From: Haliclona indistincta
Taxonomy: Eukaryota; Porifera; Demospongiae; Haplosclerida; Chalinidae
NCBI GenBank assembly: GCA_964017065.1
Contig: OZ024790.1
Coordinates: 1,368,904-1,432,903 of the forward strand
Length of the DNA stretch: 64,000 nt
Direction: 5' to 3'
This document shows, piece by piece, positions 27,961 through 39,348 of the stretch; the stretch's first letter is position 1; every line of letters starts with the position of its first letter. A program made the translations under genes and the position numbers. The notes beneath the pieces were generated by a model, which did no database searches, was not told the origin of the DNA, and was given only the letters and a program-made list of their open reading frames with translations.

Positions 27961-30170
27961 CTTAAATTAGCACACATACAGTATATTGACACACATTGAT
28001 AACACATTGATAACACATGAATTGATCAAGAACTATCTATTTGATGATAACTAACTGATTCATAGTCAGTGCTTGCGTCAGTGTAGCCGCCATGTTTACT
28101 GCAGTACACATCAAATGAGTTCTCTTCAGGATATTTCTCACTGCCCATGAACACCACTACACACAAGATGTGACGAGTGTAAGAATATGTGAACAATTAC
28201 ATCACTCACTGTGTTCCAGGAGGTGAGCTAGACCAGGTACCTGAGGTGAGTCCAAGAAGGAACCAACTCTGATACAAACAGCACATGCTGACTATGAGAG
28301 AGAGGGAGGGAGAGAGAATGGGAAGGGGGAGAGAGGGAGGGAAAGAGAGAGGAAAGAGTTAAGTGAACATGTGCGAGTGTGTTACAGAGAGGGTGAGTGA
28401 GTGAGTACAGTAGTGATGGTAGTAGTGTATATTTCCGTACACTTGCTGTCACTCTCTTTCTTCGTCTTGGTTTCTTACAGTCTGTCTCATCATCATCTGA
28501 GATACTAGTCTCACAGCTATCATCTGAGCTGGTTTCTAGCTCATCATCTTCCGAGCTCTCGTCATTACTGGTTGGTTCCTCTGAAGACTCTTTCTCTCTC
28601 GACTTCTCAGTAGAGCTGCTGCCAGGTTTGTGAACTAGGAGGACTCTCAGTCCGTTGTCAAGTTCAACAGCTCTGTGGACGGATTGGAAAGTAGCCATAA
28701 CGATTCACGGGAAACTTGCCTGTATTCTTTGTCGTCATAATCAGACTTAGTTACAGTAATCTCCTGATCCTCTTCCATCCTAGCCTCGCTCCAGACACAC
28801 CTTCTCGAGCAATAAAAACACGTGCGTTTCGCGGGTAACTTTAAGAATCCGGAGGTGCACGGACATGCAAGAAAGTAGAGTGGGAGGGGCTCGTACTGCT
28901 GCATAGCTATGCTAGCTGATACTATTGATGACTGCATGCTATTGTTCTTCAATGGAGGAGCTCATTTCTAAGACAGTACCAAGGACATTACAATATAGAC
29001 TCCTCTTCTACTGGAGTAACCATTTTTAGTGGAGCTGGTCCCTTGCTCAAACTATCAGATGTTGCATAGTGTAGCTTGTGGTGCAGAAAGATTAAGCTTC
29101 TGACTAGCTGGGCTGACATTGTAACAACACTATTACTAGATCACTAACTAATTTTGATCTATTCTGAGTCAAACACTAATAGCTCACACAATTTATTGTT
29201 GGCTTTGAAGATCTCATTTGTTCAAGATCTTGCAACACTAACTTGGGTTTGGTTTTTGATAAAGGTTTGTCATTAATTTAATGAGTTCAGTATAACAGAA
29301 TAATCCAGCTACTGGTCTTTATGATTCTCATCAGAGGATTCAATTCTTTTGTGATTGGACTACCCTGTAGAGCATTAGATAGAAAGTATCGTACAAGTGA
29401 CACAAGAAGTTCAATAACTCACTTGCTATCACTGATCATCATCTGCTATCTACAGATATTGTCAGAGTCATCAAGTAGCACTAGAGAGGCTTACCAGTAT
29501 GTATGTGAGAATGGAGTTCACTCACAGCAAAGACATCGCGACACTGACCCGTTAAGTGGTGATTCATTCCTGCCCTCTCTCTCTCCTACCATCCTGCATC
29601 AGACCTGAGTGGTATCAAGGATATTTTGGTGATTATACTCACAGTCATGAATACACTGTACATGCAAGAGATATGTACACTGTTATTATGACTGGTATTA
29701 TTATTATGACTGAATAAACCAAAACTACTAAATAGAGCACAGGTGAGTTTAACCATAAAACCTTGTAAAACATCAATAGAACTTTGAAAAAACCGAATTG
29801 AGTGATCTATTCAAAAACAGCTCATACAGCTCACCATGAGGTCCTCTCTAGTCAGTGTTCTCAGTGCTGCTTGTTTCTCCTGTGAGGTCCATTTGATCTG
29901 TAACAGTAACTTCATCCTCATCATACTACAGTGGTACAGTAATGACACACTCAACCAGTAGCTACAGAACAAGGCAAGTGATGAGTTATACTCATAATCC
30001 TCCTCTCCATTACCAGCTACCAGTTCACCAGTTAGCTGCCTGCAGTATGAAGAGTGTCAGTAACAAGAAGAGGTCATGATCACCATCCTCACCTTTTCCT
30101 AAGGTATGATATAACACTGCCCTTCCCCTCATGACCTAGTAACCATCCCAGATAGTTCATTGGCTTCACT

Positions 30171-31767
30171 CTACAGCACACACACAACTAGCTAAGACTG
30201 AATCACACATAGAGATACATACCACAAATGGCTAAAATCATTTATTGTATACTTCCTGTTGAGATCAAAGACACCGCCAGTGCGCTAAATCTGCTAGCGC
30301 ACTCTCCAGGCTAACCACAGTGCATTATCAAAAATAATGCACAGCCATTTCCCATTGAAAAGCAATGGGAAGAGAGGGTCCAGTGCGATATCAGAAATAA
30401 TGCACTGGCAGTGGTTTGTTTGATCAGACCATACTTCCTGTCAACGGTTTTATACCATCACATGCTCCCAATACTAGTGGGTACAAATTAATACTAAACA
30501 AACAGCCATTTTACTTGGCATAAAAATTCAACACAATTCTGCAGTTGTCCAGAGAACAAGTTTGATAGATTAACAGGAACGCTTGAAGTAGAAGTAGGAC
30601 TTGACATACGATACAGACCACACAAAAAGATTCTGGAGGATAGGGCTTCCGGCCCGCTCTCCTGCCTAGTTTCCAAAATAAACTTGCATAACCATTTACT
30701 AACTATCACAGGACTACAGTGAGGTAAGTCTTGTGGCACCGGCTAAGAAGAAGTTGCCTTATCGGTTTCCTTCGTCACAAAATTGCTCAAGCCCCACGCG
30801 TTCACTCTAGACGCGTTTTCTGGAACAACTCACTCGGCAGCTTTCATCACATGACTCACATCTGCGTCAGAAGCGACTACAAATCCAGAACTGGGAGCCA
30901 ACTCCGTCTTCTTTCGTCGTAATGATAGAGATAGATGGAGCTTTTGGCATCAGGGCTGCCTCCAGCCATCTTGAAACGAACACATGGGATTGGCGCATGC
31001 ACATTGATCTCAACAGGAAGCACAATCGCCCGAGTGCGCTATTTTTAGCTACGAGACCGGAAGCGAGTGCGGATAAATCCGATAATGCACTCGGAACCAT
31101 ACGTTAACTATTACTTAAATGTAAAGTGCTCAAATCACATTTCTTGATTGAAGATATCTCTTTATGCAAACCTCTTTAGTGAAAGTAAACAAAGAGTTTC
31201 AGTCACATTGTGGAGATGCAACGCCGCCATGTGGGTGTCCCGCTGCAGGTCCCTGGACTGTCTTACTTAGTTAGGTTAGTTGTTGTTTCAAAATTATTTA
31301 TAGTTAATTTCGTTGCTTTTTATCATTATGACTGTGCATGTGTTTAAATTAATTATTATTTAGCGTTAATTTTGTTGTATTTAATTGCTTGTTGCTTTAA
31401 ACTATGCTGTTTTGTATTATTCACATTATTAATAATTATTGTACTCATTAATTTTGAGTAATATAATCCATACAGTACATGACATTGTACAGATCATAAC
31501 AATAAATTGTTTATATTATAATTATTTATTGTATCCGTATAATTATTGTCTGAGTATTGTTTGAAGTTAACATTTCTACAGATAAAGCATTGTATTGTCT
31601 CCTAGAATTGCCCTTGCCCTGTACGGCATCATGATGTGATGCTCATATCATAATATGATGTGATGTTTGGATACCTCATGATATGATTATGAATATATAA
31701 TATCATGTTTGGTCAAATTAAGTATGGCACTTAGAATGAATCTAATTAGTCAAAGTTGACAACAACA
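30171..31767. other. Insert and 5' flank of the ROCO fragment
   Basis: cttcctgttgagatcaa at 30252 and its complement at 31004-31020 suggest an inverted-repeat element of about 770 bp. From 31250 the sequence is very AT-rich. No gene recognised. Confidence 0.45.
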
Positions 31768-32205
31768 ATGTCGCTGAAGAATGAGTGCATGGAGGCATTC
31801 AGTTATGGGGACAAACAAGATGCTGAGAGACTGCTACCACTGATAACACAACCAGCAGACATCAGGATAGCCAAATCCTTTTGGTGGTATGCTGAACAGG
31901 TCTCTCTGCGCCACCTAGCAGCTCGGCATGGCTGGATGGATATCATCATTGACCTAATAACAAAGTACAAGTGTGACACCAACTGTAAGGACTCTAATGG
32001 ACGCACTCCACTACACTATGCTGTCATCAACAATCGCTTGGAGGTGGTAAGGTACTTCATCAATGAACAACACTGTGACCCAATGACCAGAGACGATACA
32101 CCACTTCACCTTGCTTGTCGCTATGGACATCTCAACATTACCAAGTACCTCATCAGTGAGGCACATTGTAACCCATCATGTGAGAACAAGTATAATAACA
32201 AGTAA
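31768..32205 (+). pseudogene. ROCO 5' fragment: N-terminus and about three ankyrin repeats only
   Basis: Starts with the family ATG context (acaATGTCGCTGAAG) and encodes the shared N-terminus and ankyrin repeats (HTPLHYA- and DTPLHLA-type), then stops at TAA in an AT-rich hairpin (32205-32300). The Roc, COR and Death parts are missing. ROCO2 starts anew 484 bp downstream. A short ankyrin-only protein cannot be excluded, but the abrupt end inside a repeat favours a truncated duplicate. An in-frame ATG 12 bp upstream exists; I chose the one conserved in all copies. Confidence 0.75.
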
Positions 32206-32537
32206 AGTAAAGAAGTTTTAATAAAACAAACTAAAAAGTGTACCTACATTTTTTAGTTTTTTTATTAAAACTTTTTTACTTTACTTTTAATACATAGTTT
32301 GATCTCAACACCCCTTCGTAATGATGATAATGATTGCTGCTGTCTTTGTGGACCAGCTGAGCATCCTCATGTCCCTCATCAACTCACTGCATTGATGTGT
32401 AAGTAGCCATGGCCCTGGGGTGGGGCGAGGCTATTCAGGGGCGGCGCATGCAATGTAGGGACAAAGCACGCCAGTGCCACGTGACTTCCGGCACCAGGTT
32501 GGGTGAACTTAGCCATACCCCTAAAGAGTATGGCGAA

Positions 32538-32658
32538 TAGAGTTGTTTCCTGCGTGGGCGGTGGTTGGCAAAAATGCGAACGTGTGCGGAACATTTACAG
32601 AAATAATGTAGATACACAGACTTTTTGCCAACCACTGCCCACGCAGGAAACAACTCTA
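32538..32658. mobile_element. 121-bp fold-back MITE just upstream of ROCO2
   Basis: tagagttgtttcctgcgtgg and its complement form arms of about 37 bp. It splits the conserved leader of ROCO2 (gtatggcgaa / tctaattagtc) and ends 30 bp before the start codon. Confidence 0.78.
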
Positions 32659-32688
32659 TCTAATTAGTCTAAGTAGACTACAGCAACA

Positions 32689-35600
32689 ATGTCACTGAGG
32701 AATGAGTGTGTGAAGGCATTCATTGATGGGAACAAACAAGATGCTAAGAGACTGCTACCACAAATAGAACAACCAGCTGACGTCAGGTTATCATACTATA
32801 GGCGTACACTGAAGGGGTACTTCTACTGTGCTGAACAAGTCTCTCTGCTCCACCTGGCAGCTCACCATGGCTGGATATATATCACAATTAAACTAATAAC
32901 AAAGTACAAGTGTGACATCAACTGTAAGGACTCTCATGGACACACTCCACTACACTATGCTGCCATCGACAATCACCTGGAGGTGGTAAGGTACTTGATC
33001 AATGAACAACACTGTGATCCAATGACCAGAGACACTGATGGCAATACACCACTTCACCATGCTTGTAACTATAGCTACACCCGCATTGTACAATACTTGC
33101 TATCTAATGGCAAAGTAAACCCACTGGCTAAGAACAGAAGTGATGAAACTCCACTATTCAAAATAGGCTATACAAGAACACTACCTCTGCTCCACCTGGC
33201 AGCTGCCCATGGCTGGATGGATATCATCATTGACCTAATAACAAAGTACAAGTATGACACCAACTGTAAGGACTCGCATGGACGCACTCCACTACACTAT
33301 GCTGTCATCAACAATCACCTGGAGGTGGTAAGGTACTTCATCAATGAACAAAACTGTGATCCAATGACTAGAGACAATGATGGTAACACACCACTTCACC
33401 ACGCTTGTGACTATGGACATCTCAACATTACCAAGTACCTCATCAGTGAGGCACATTGTAACCCATCATGTGAGAACAAGAATGGTGACACACCACTTCA
33501 CCTTGCTTGCCATTATAGACATCTCGACATTGCCAAGTACCTCATCAGTGAGGCACATTGTAACCCATCATGTGAGAACAAGAATGGTGACACACCACTT
33601 CACCTTGCTTGTCACTATGGACATCTCGACATTGCCAAGTACCTCATCAGTGAGGCACATCGTAACCCATCATGTGAGAACAATAATGGTGACACACCAC
33701 TTCACGTTGCTTGTCACTATGGACATCTCGACATTACCAAGTACCTCAACAGTGAGGCACATTGTAACCCATCATGTGAGAACAAGAATGGTGACACACC
33801 ACTTCACCTTGCTTGTCACTATAGACATCTCGACATTGCCAAGTACCTCATCAGTGAGGCACATCGTAACCCATCATGTGAGAACAATAATGGTGACACA
33901 CCACTTCACGTTGCTTGTCACTATGGACATCTCGACATTGCCAAGTACCTCATCAGTGAGGCACATTGTAACCCATCATGTGAGAACAAGAATGGTGACA
34001 CACCACTTCACATTGCTTGTAACCATAGCCACATTTACGTTGTACAATACTTACTATCGAATGGCAAAGTAAACCCGCTGGCTAAGAACAGAAGCGATGA
34101 AACTCCAATGTTCGAACTAACATATTTCAGACTACCTCTGCTCCACCTGGCAGCTCACAATGGCTGGTTATATATCGTAAAAGACCTAATAATCAAGTAC
34201 AAATGTGACATTAACAGTAAGAGCTCTTATGGACACACTCCACTACATTATGCTGTCACCAACAATCACCTGGAGGTGGTAAGGTACTTCATCAATGAAC
34301 AACACTGTGACCCAAAGGCTAGAGACAATAATGGTGATACACTACTAATCATTGCTTGCCAATATAACAGCCTATTAATTGTCCAGTACCTCATCAGTGA
34401 GGTACTCTGTGATCCATCATGTGAGAACAATTATGGTAATACACCACTTCACTGTGCTTGTAACTATAATCACCCCCAAATTGCACAATTCTTACTAACA
34501 ACTGGCAAAGTGAACCCACTAGCTAAAAACAACGAAGGCAAGAGTCCTCTGGACTATGCTAATGGACTAAGTAAAAGTTACGATCTACTGAAACTGTTCC
34601 AATCTTTTACAGAATGTGAGAGAGACTTTCCCGTGCACACATACACAAAACTCATCCTAACTGGATACAGTGGAGCTGGCAAGACCACCATATCACAACT
34701 CATTCTCCTCTTAGCTAGTAAACCAGAAACTGGCTTCTTCTCTTGGCTATCATCAGGTCGTGTTACTGATGTAGAATGCCTCACTGCTGGAATCATACCT
34801 CTCCATGTTGAGAGCAAGGTCAATGAGCTTGGTAACATGGTAATATACGATTTCGCAGGACAACAAGAGTACTACTCTAGTCATGGTGCTGTACTGGAAC
34901 GCATCATGAGGAATTCTGCTGCTATCTTTGTTTGTATCGTAGACATGAGCCAGTGTATGGACAAGATCAGTGAGTCCATACACTACTGGATCAGTTTCAT
35001 AGAGAACGCCTGCAGCTCAGCCCAGGGATCATCACACGTCATCATTGTTGGCAGCCATGCTGACCTGGTCAAGTCATCACGAGAGCTAAAGGAGAAGAGC
35101 TCACAAGTGGAGAGCATAGCAGAGAGCAGAGCAAATCAGCTGACATACGGAGGATTCGTTAGCATGGACTGTCGATTATCCAAAACCATAAAAGCACGTC
35201 ATTTCCGCTCTCTCCTCTCAACCAGTCAACAAGCCATACTATCATCTCAGCCCAGCATGAGTTTGTTCTGTCATGTGTTGTATGCTTTTCTTCGTACAAA
35301 GCTTAAGAAGGCAGGTTGCACACTACAAGAGCTGACCTCAGCATTATCCTTAGAGGAAGATTTCTCTCTTGACTCTGCCGTACTCGATGAGTTGTTAACC
35401 TCCCTCAGTGACAAGAGTCTTATTCTGTTCATACAAGACAATGAGAATCCCCTGTCTAGCTGGGTGGTGGTGGAGAAAGAAGCCTTGCTAAGAGAGGTCA
35501 ATGGAACACTATTTGCTCCTGACAATTTCAAGCAGTATCGTCAAGTTGCCAGTAACACTGGTATAGTGCCCATCGCAACCCTTGAGGAGTTGTTCCCACA

Positions 35601-36534
35601 GTACAGCTCAGAGATGTTGGTGGGCTGTCTCAAGAGTATGGAATTCTGTCATCCAGTTGACCTCTCTACACTTCAAGCCACTAACCTCAAAGCTACTTCA
35701 TCATCTCCTCCATCAGGAACCGAGCATCTCTTCTTCCCGAGTCTTGTTAAAGCGCATCGACCTGATGACCTCCCCTCCCTAAGGTTTGGCTGGTGTCTGG
35801 GGTGCAGTGACCCTCACCAGTTTTTCAGCAATCGTTTCCTACATGTTCTTCTCCTACGACTTGCCTTCACATTTCCTCTGACCAGCAAGAATCGTTCACT
35901 CTCTCCATATCTGTGTGGTCTTGAGCGACAGTGTGAGGTGTGGCAAAATGGAATTTTCTGGACAAACAATTTTGGAGTGTCCACTATAGTAGAGATTGTA
36001 GACCTCAATCGTTGGGTCATTGTGCTGGTGTCTGAGAAGACCAGAGAAGCAGCACAGACCTGCAGCAGTGTCATCAGGATGATCCTCGACCTCCAACACC
36101 AGCTGTGTAGTGCTGTCACCACATGTGAATGTCTCATCTCTCCCTCTCTACTTGACCGCTATCCCTTTGATACCTTGCCTGACACTGACCTATTTGATCT
36201 ACCTACAGTAGCTAGGTCGATGCTTCTTCATCGCAAGTTTCTCTTGGACAAAAGCAAAGGAACAAACAAGTTCTCAACAGATGAGGCTCTATCGTGTGAG
36301 CCTTACTACCTCTTGCAACCCTCCTCTGTGTGCCAGCTCTTCAACCAAAGCATGGCTAGCCAGCCTGTTCCTGATCCTCTCCTCCAGGAGGTACTCAGGT
36401 ACTGCCAGCTGCCCCACCAGAAGCCACGAGACATCAATGAGCTCAGAGAGTGTGTCAACAAGCACAGCAAATTTGCTGGTAGAAATTTTATGAGAGAGAC
36501 TTTCCCGTGCACACATACACAAAACTCGTCCTAA
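32689..36534 (+). CDS. ROCO2: long ankyrin array-Roc-COR protein, 1281 aa, Death domain lost
   Basis: One uninterrupted exon. About 17 ankyrin repeats fill residues 45-630; the central ones are near-identical 34-residue (102-bp) units with the SEAHCNPSCEN core. Then Roc (P-loop GYSGAGKTT at 659, DFAGQQEYY, GSHAD) and the COR-like region. At about 36489, just after the FAGRN motif that in ROCO1 and ROCO3 sits at the end of exon 1, the sequence jumps back to the start of a second Roc domain in a different frame, adding about ten foreign residues before the stop. The normal splice donor and Death exons are thus lost to this frame. The protein would be a Roc-COR receptor without a Death domain. 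Lies antisense in intron 12 of nardilysin copy C. Confidence 0.82.
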   Translation: MSLRNECVKAFIDGNKQDAKRLLPQIEQPADVRLSYYRRTLKGYFYCAEQVSLLHLAAHHGWIYITIKLITKYKCDINCKDSHGHTPLHYAAIDNHLEVVRYLINEQHCDPMTRDTDGNTPLHHACNYSYTRIVQYLLSNGKVNPLAKNRSDETPLFKIGYTRTLPLLHLAAAHGWMDIIIDLITKYKYDTNCKDSHGRTPLHYAVINNHLEVVRYFINEQNCDPMTRDNDGNTPLHHACDYGHLNITKYLISEAHCNPSCENKNGDTPLHLACHYRHLDIAKYLISEAHCNPSCENKNGDTPLHLACHYGHLDIAKYLISEAHRNPSCENNNGDTPLHVACHYGHLDITKYLNSEAHCNPSCENKNGDTPLHLACHYRHLDIAKYLISEAHRNPSCENNNGDTPLHVACHYGHLDIAKYLISEAHCNPSCENKNGDTPLHIACNHSHIYVVQYLLSNGKVNPLAKNRSDETPMFELTYFRLPLLHLAAHNGWLYIVKDLIIKYKCDINSKSSYGHTPLHYAVTNNHLEVVRYFINEQHCDPKARDNNGDTLLIIACQYNSLLIVQYLISEVLCDPSCENNYGNTPLHCACNYNHPQIAQFLLTTGKVNPLAKNNEGKSPLDYANGLSKSYDLLKLFQSFTECERDFPVHTYTKLILTGYSGAGKTTISQLILLLASKPETGFFSWLSSGRVTDVECLTAGIIPLHVESKVNELGNMVIYDFAGQQEYYSSHGAVLERIMRNSAAIFVCIVDMSQCMDKISESIHYWISFIENACSSAQGSSHVIIVGSHADLVKSSRELKEKSSQVESIAESRANQLTYGGFVSMDCRLSKTIKARHFRSLLSTSQQAILSSQPSMSLFCHVLYAFLRTKLKKAGCTLQELTSALSLEEDFSLDSAVLDELLTSLSDKSLILFIQDNENPLSSWVVVEKEALLREVNGTLFAPDNFKQYRQVASNTGIVPIATLEELFPQYSSEMLVGCLKSMEFCHPVDLSTLQATNLKATSSSPPSGTEHLFFPSLVKAHRPDDLPSLRFGWCLGCSDPHQFFSNRFLHVLLLRLAFTFPLTSKNRSLSPYLCGLERQCEVWQNGIFWTNNFGVSTIVEIVDLNRWVIVLVSEKTREAAQTCSSVIRMILDLQHQLCSAVTTCECLISPSLLDRYPFDTLPDTDLFDLPTVARSMLLHRKFLLDKSKGTNKFSTDEALSCEPYYLLQPSSVCQLFNQSMASQPVPDPLLQEVLRYCQLPHQKPRDINELRECVNKHSKFAGRNFMRETFPCTHTQNSS

Positions 36535-39098
36535 CTGGATACAGTGGAGCTGGCAAGACCACCATATCTCAACTCATTCTCCTTTTAGCTAATAAAACTG
36601 GCATCATCTCTTGGCTATCATCAGGTCGTGTTACAGATGTAGAATGCCTCACTGCTGGAATCATACCTCTCCATGTCGAGAGCAAGGTCAATGAGCTTGG
36701 TAACATGGTAATATACGATTTCGCAGGACAACAAGAGTACTACTCTAGTCATGCTGCTGTACTGGAACGCATCATAAGGAATTCTGCTGCTATCTTTGTT
36801 TGTATTGTAGACCTGAGCCAGTGTATGGACAAGATCAGTGAGTCCATACACTACTGGATCAGTTTCATAGAGAACGCCTGCAGCTCAGCCCAGGGATCAT
36901 CACACGTCATCATTGTTGGCAGCCATGCTGACCTGGTCAAGTCATCACGAGAGTTAAAGGAGAAGAGCTCACTAGTGGATAGCATAGCAGAGAGAAGAGT
37001 GAAACAGCTGACATTTGGAGGATTTGTGAGTATGGATTGCCGATTATCCAAAACCATAAAAGCACGTCATTTCCGTTCTCTCCTCTCAACCAGCCAACAA
37101 GCCAGGGTTCTATCCACTGGGGGGGGTGGAGGGGAAGATTCTCCCCCAAACACTCCAACTTCCCCCCCAAAAATTTGCCACTAAATTGAGACAGTGTCTC
37201 AAAATGGCCATTTTAGAGGTCTAAATTTCAAAATTTTCCTGGGGGGGCATGCCCCCAGACCCCCCTAGCGGACTGTAGCTACGCTACAGTCCCATCACAC
37301 ACCTCTCACTAAAGCCTTCCCCCCCAAAATAAAAATCCTAGATAGAACCCTGCAAGCCATACTATCATCCCAGCCCAGCATGAACCTGTACTGCCATGTG
37401 TTGTATGCTTTTCTCTGTAGAAAGCTTAAGAAGACTGGCTGCAAACTGGAATACCTGATTTCTGCCCTATCTTTAGAAACAAATTTCTCCACCAGCTCTA
37501 CTATCTTCACAGAGTCACTGACCTCTCTCAGTGACAAAGGTCTTATCTTGTTTGTGCAGAACCAGGAGCATCCCCAGTCTAGCTGGGTGGTGGTGGAAAA
37601 AGATCCCTTGCTGAGAGAGGTCAATGGAACACTATTTGCTCCCAATAATTTCAAGCAGTATCGTCAAGTTGCCAGTAACACTGGTATAGTGCCCATCACG
37701 ACCCTTGAGGAGTTGTTCCCACAGTACAGCTCAGAGATGCTCGTCGGCTGTCTCAAGAGTATGGAATTCTGTCATCCAGTGGACCTCTCTACACTTCAAG
37801 CCACTAACCTCAAAGCTACTTCATCGTCCCTTCCATCAGGAGCTAACCATCTCTTCTTCCCGAGTCTTGTTAAAGAGCATCGACCTGATGACCTCCCCTC
37901 CCCAAGGTTTGGCTGGTGTCTGGGGTGCAGTGATCCTCACCAGTTCTTCAGCAATCGCTTCCTACATGTTCTTCTCCTACGACTAGCTTTCAAATTTCCT
38001 CTTGTGAGCAAGAATCGTTCACTCTCTCCCTCTCTATGTGGTCTTGAACGACAGTGTGAGGTGTGGAGAAATGGAATCTATTGGACAAATGACTCTGGAG
38101 CGTCCACTATAGTAGAGATTGTAGACCTCAATCGTTGGGTCATTGTGCTGGTGTCTGAGAAGACCAGAGAAGCAGCACAGACCTGCAGCAGTGTCATCAG
38201 GATGATCCTCGACCTCCAACACCAGCTGTGTAGTGCTGTCACCACATGTGAATGTCTCATCTCTCCCTCTCTACTCGACCGCTATCCCTTTGATGCCTTG
38301 CCCGACACTGACCTATACGATCTACCTACAGTAGCCAGGTCGATGCTTCTTCATCGCAAGTTTCTTTTAGACAGAAAGGATGGAAAAAATAAATTATCTT
38401 TAGAAGCCGCTCTATCGTGTGAGCCTTACTACCTCTTGCAACCCTCCTCTGTGTGCCAGCTCTTTAACCAAAGCATGGCTAGCCAGCCTGTTTCTGATCC
38501 TCTCCTCCAGGAGGTACTCAGGTACTGCCAGCTGCCCCACCAGAAGCCACTAGACCACAATAAGCTCAGAGAGTGTGTCAACAAGCACAGCATATTTGCT
38601 GGTAGAAACCCTCTGGTGAGTTGCAGTGTGCAGACTGTACTGTACCATGTGATGGTATGTTTCTCTGCTGTGTACAGGAGGTAGCTGAACTGAAGGAGGA
38701 GGATATCATCAGTGGTAAGCTACGCACTGCTGCTGCTGGTGTTAGTGGAGACCTTTCAAGAACACTTGGTGAGTTACAATGTGATGAGAGGCCAATGTCT
38801 ATGCACGCTATTTTATACATCAGGTACTGGAGATCTAGTTGATGTATTGGCTGTTGTTCGTGATATCAATAATTGGAAGGAACTTGGACTACAACTAGGC
38901 CTTGTCTACCCCTCACTGGAGAGGATAGACCTCGAGCAGCGAGGCAGAATAACATTTAGTATAATGGCCATGCTCTCAGCATGGCTACAGCAACAAGACA
39001 ATGTCTTACAGAAGGGAGTCCCTTCATGGAGTGTGTTGAGAGCTGCACTGCAGAGTATGGGAGAGCATGAGACAGCTGACAGGATCCACAGCAACTGA
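36490..39098 (+). pseudogene. ROCO2 downstream segment: second Roc-COR-Death part, broken
   Basis: Near-identical copy of the Roc-COR-Death part of the family, joined directly to ROCO2 in another frame. Roc is open from the ATG at 36507 and keeps GYSGAGKTT and DFAGQQEYY. A 250-bp MITE (37103-37352) interrupts the Roc-COR boundary and brings stops. COR resumes after it and is open to the donor at 38616; Death exons are 38678-38768 and 38824-39098, with phases as in ROCO1. The linker has no 8-residue repeats. This segment looks like the product of unequal crossing-over inside Roc followed by transposon insertion; expression as a separate protein would need its own promoter. Confidence 0.75.
37103..37352. 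mobile_element. 250-bp MITE interrupting the second Roc-COR segment
   Basis: 12-bp perfect inverted ends (CAGGGTTCTATC / GATAGAACCCTG) and a 5-bp duplication caagc (37098-37102 and 37353-37357). The uninterrupted sequence is seen in ROCO1-3. Confidence 0.88.
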
Positions 39099-39199
39099 TG
39101 GTGAGTTGTGGCTAGTACATTATTGTGAGTGTGTGTTGTCCCTCTCATACAGGAGCAGGAGGAGGAAGGAATTACCACAACACAGCCACACACTGTACT

Positions 39200-39319
39200 T
39201 GTTGTAGACTAAGAGTCTCGGACACTTGTTTTTATTTTACAAGCTATTGTGCACTCTGATTTATAAACTGAGTCTCTCATGTATTTTGGCAGTATAAGAG
39301 ATTGTTTTGAGACTCAACA
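39200..39319 (+). repeat. Left LTR of the Gypsy element (120 bp)
   Basis: Begins TGTTGTAGACT and ends GAGACTCAACA; matches the right LTR except for a 13-bp difference. Confidence 0.9.
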
Positions 39320-39348
39320 CTGGCGACGAGACTGGTGAACACCTTGAA

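Larger units (their letters stand above)
16921..28778 (-). pseudogene. Nardilysin-like copy B, exons 1-14 only, frameshifted; hosts ROCO1 in intron 12
   Basis: Exons equivalent to copy A: 28720-28778, 28443-28672, 28210-28287, 28056-28156, 27800-27853, 27561-27634, 27266-27361, 26993-27115, 26889-26946, 26568-26592, 26467-26506, 26338-26410, then 17072-17149 and 16921-17018. Exon 5 is 54 bp instead of 53: one extra T (tattat versus tatat) shifts the frame early in the protein. Exon 10 lacks 9 bp in frame but keeps a usable donor. Exon 14 ends in a slightly different donor (ACAGCCG before gtgag). Exons 15 and later are absent; the sequence beyond exon 14 is a CA/CT microsatellite and then the ROCO remnant at 16356. 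Intron 12 (17150-26337) contains the whole of ROCO1 on the other strand. The HLLEH exon is intact. The copy could at best make a truncated N-terminal fragment; I read it as a pseudogene. Confidence 0.8.

Noticed and set aside
33377..34072. 231-codon plus-strand ORF overlapping the ROCO2 ankyrin array (and the 174-codon one at 59925-60449)
   Set aside because: A second frame stays open only because the 102-bp unit is a multiple of three and is repeated; it is a shadow of the ankyrin frame.
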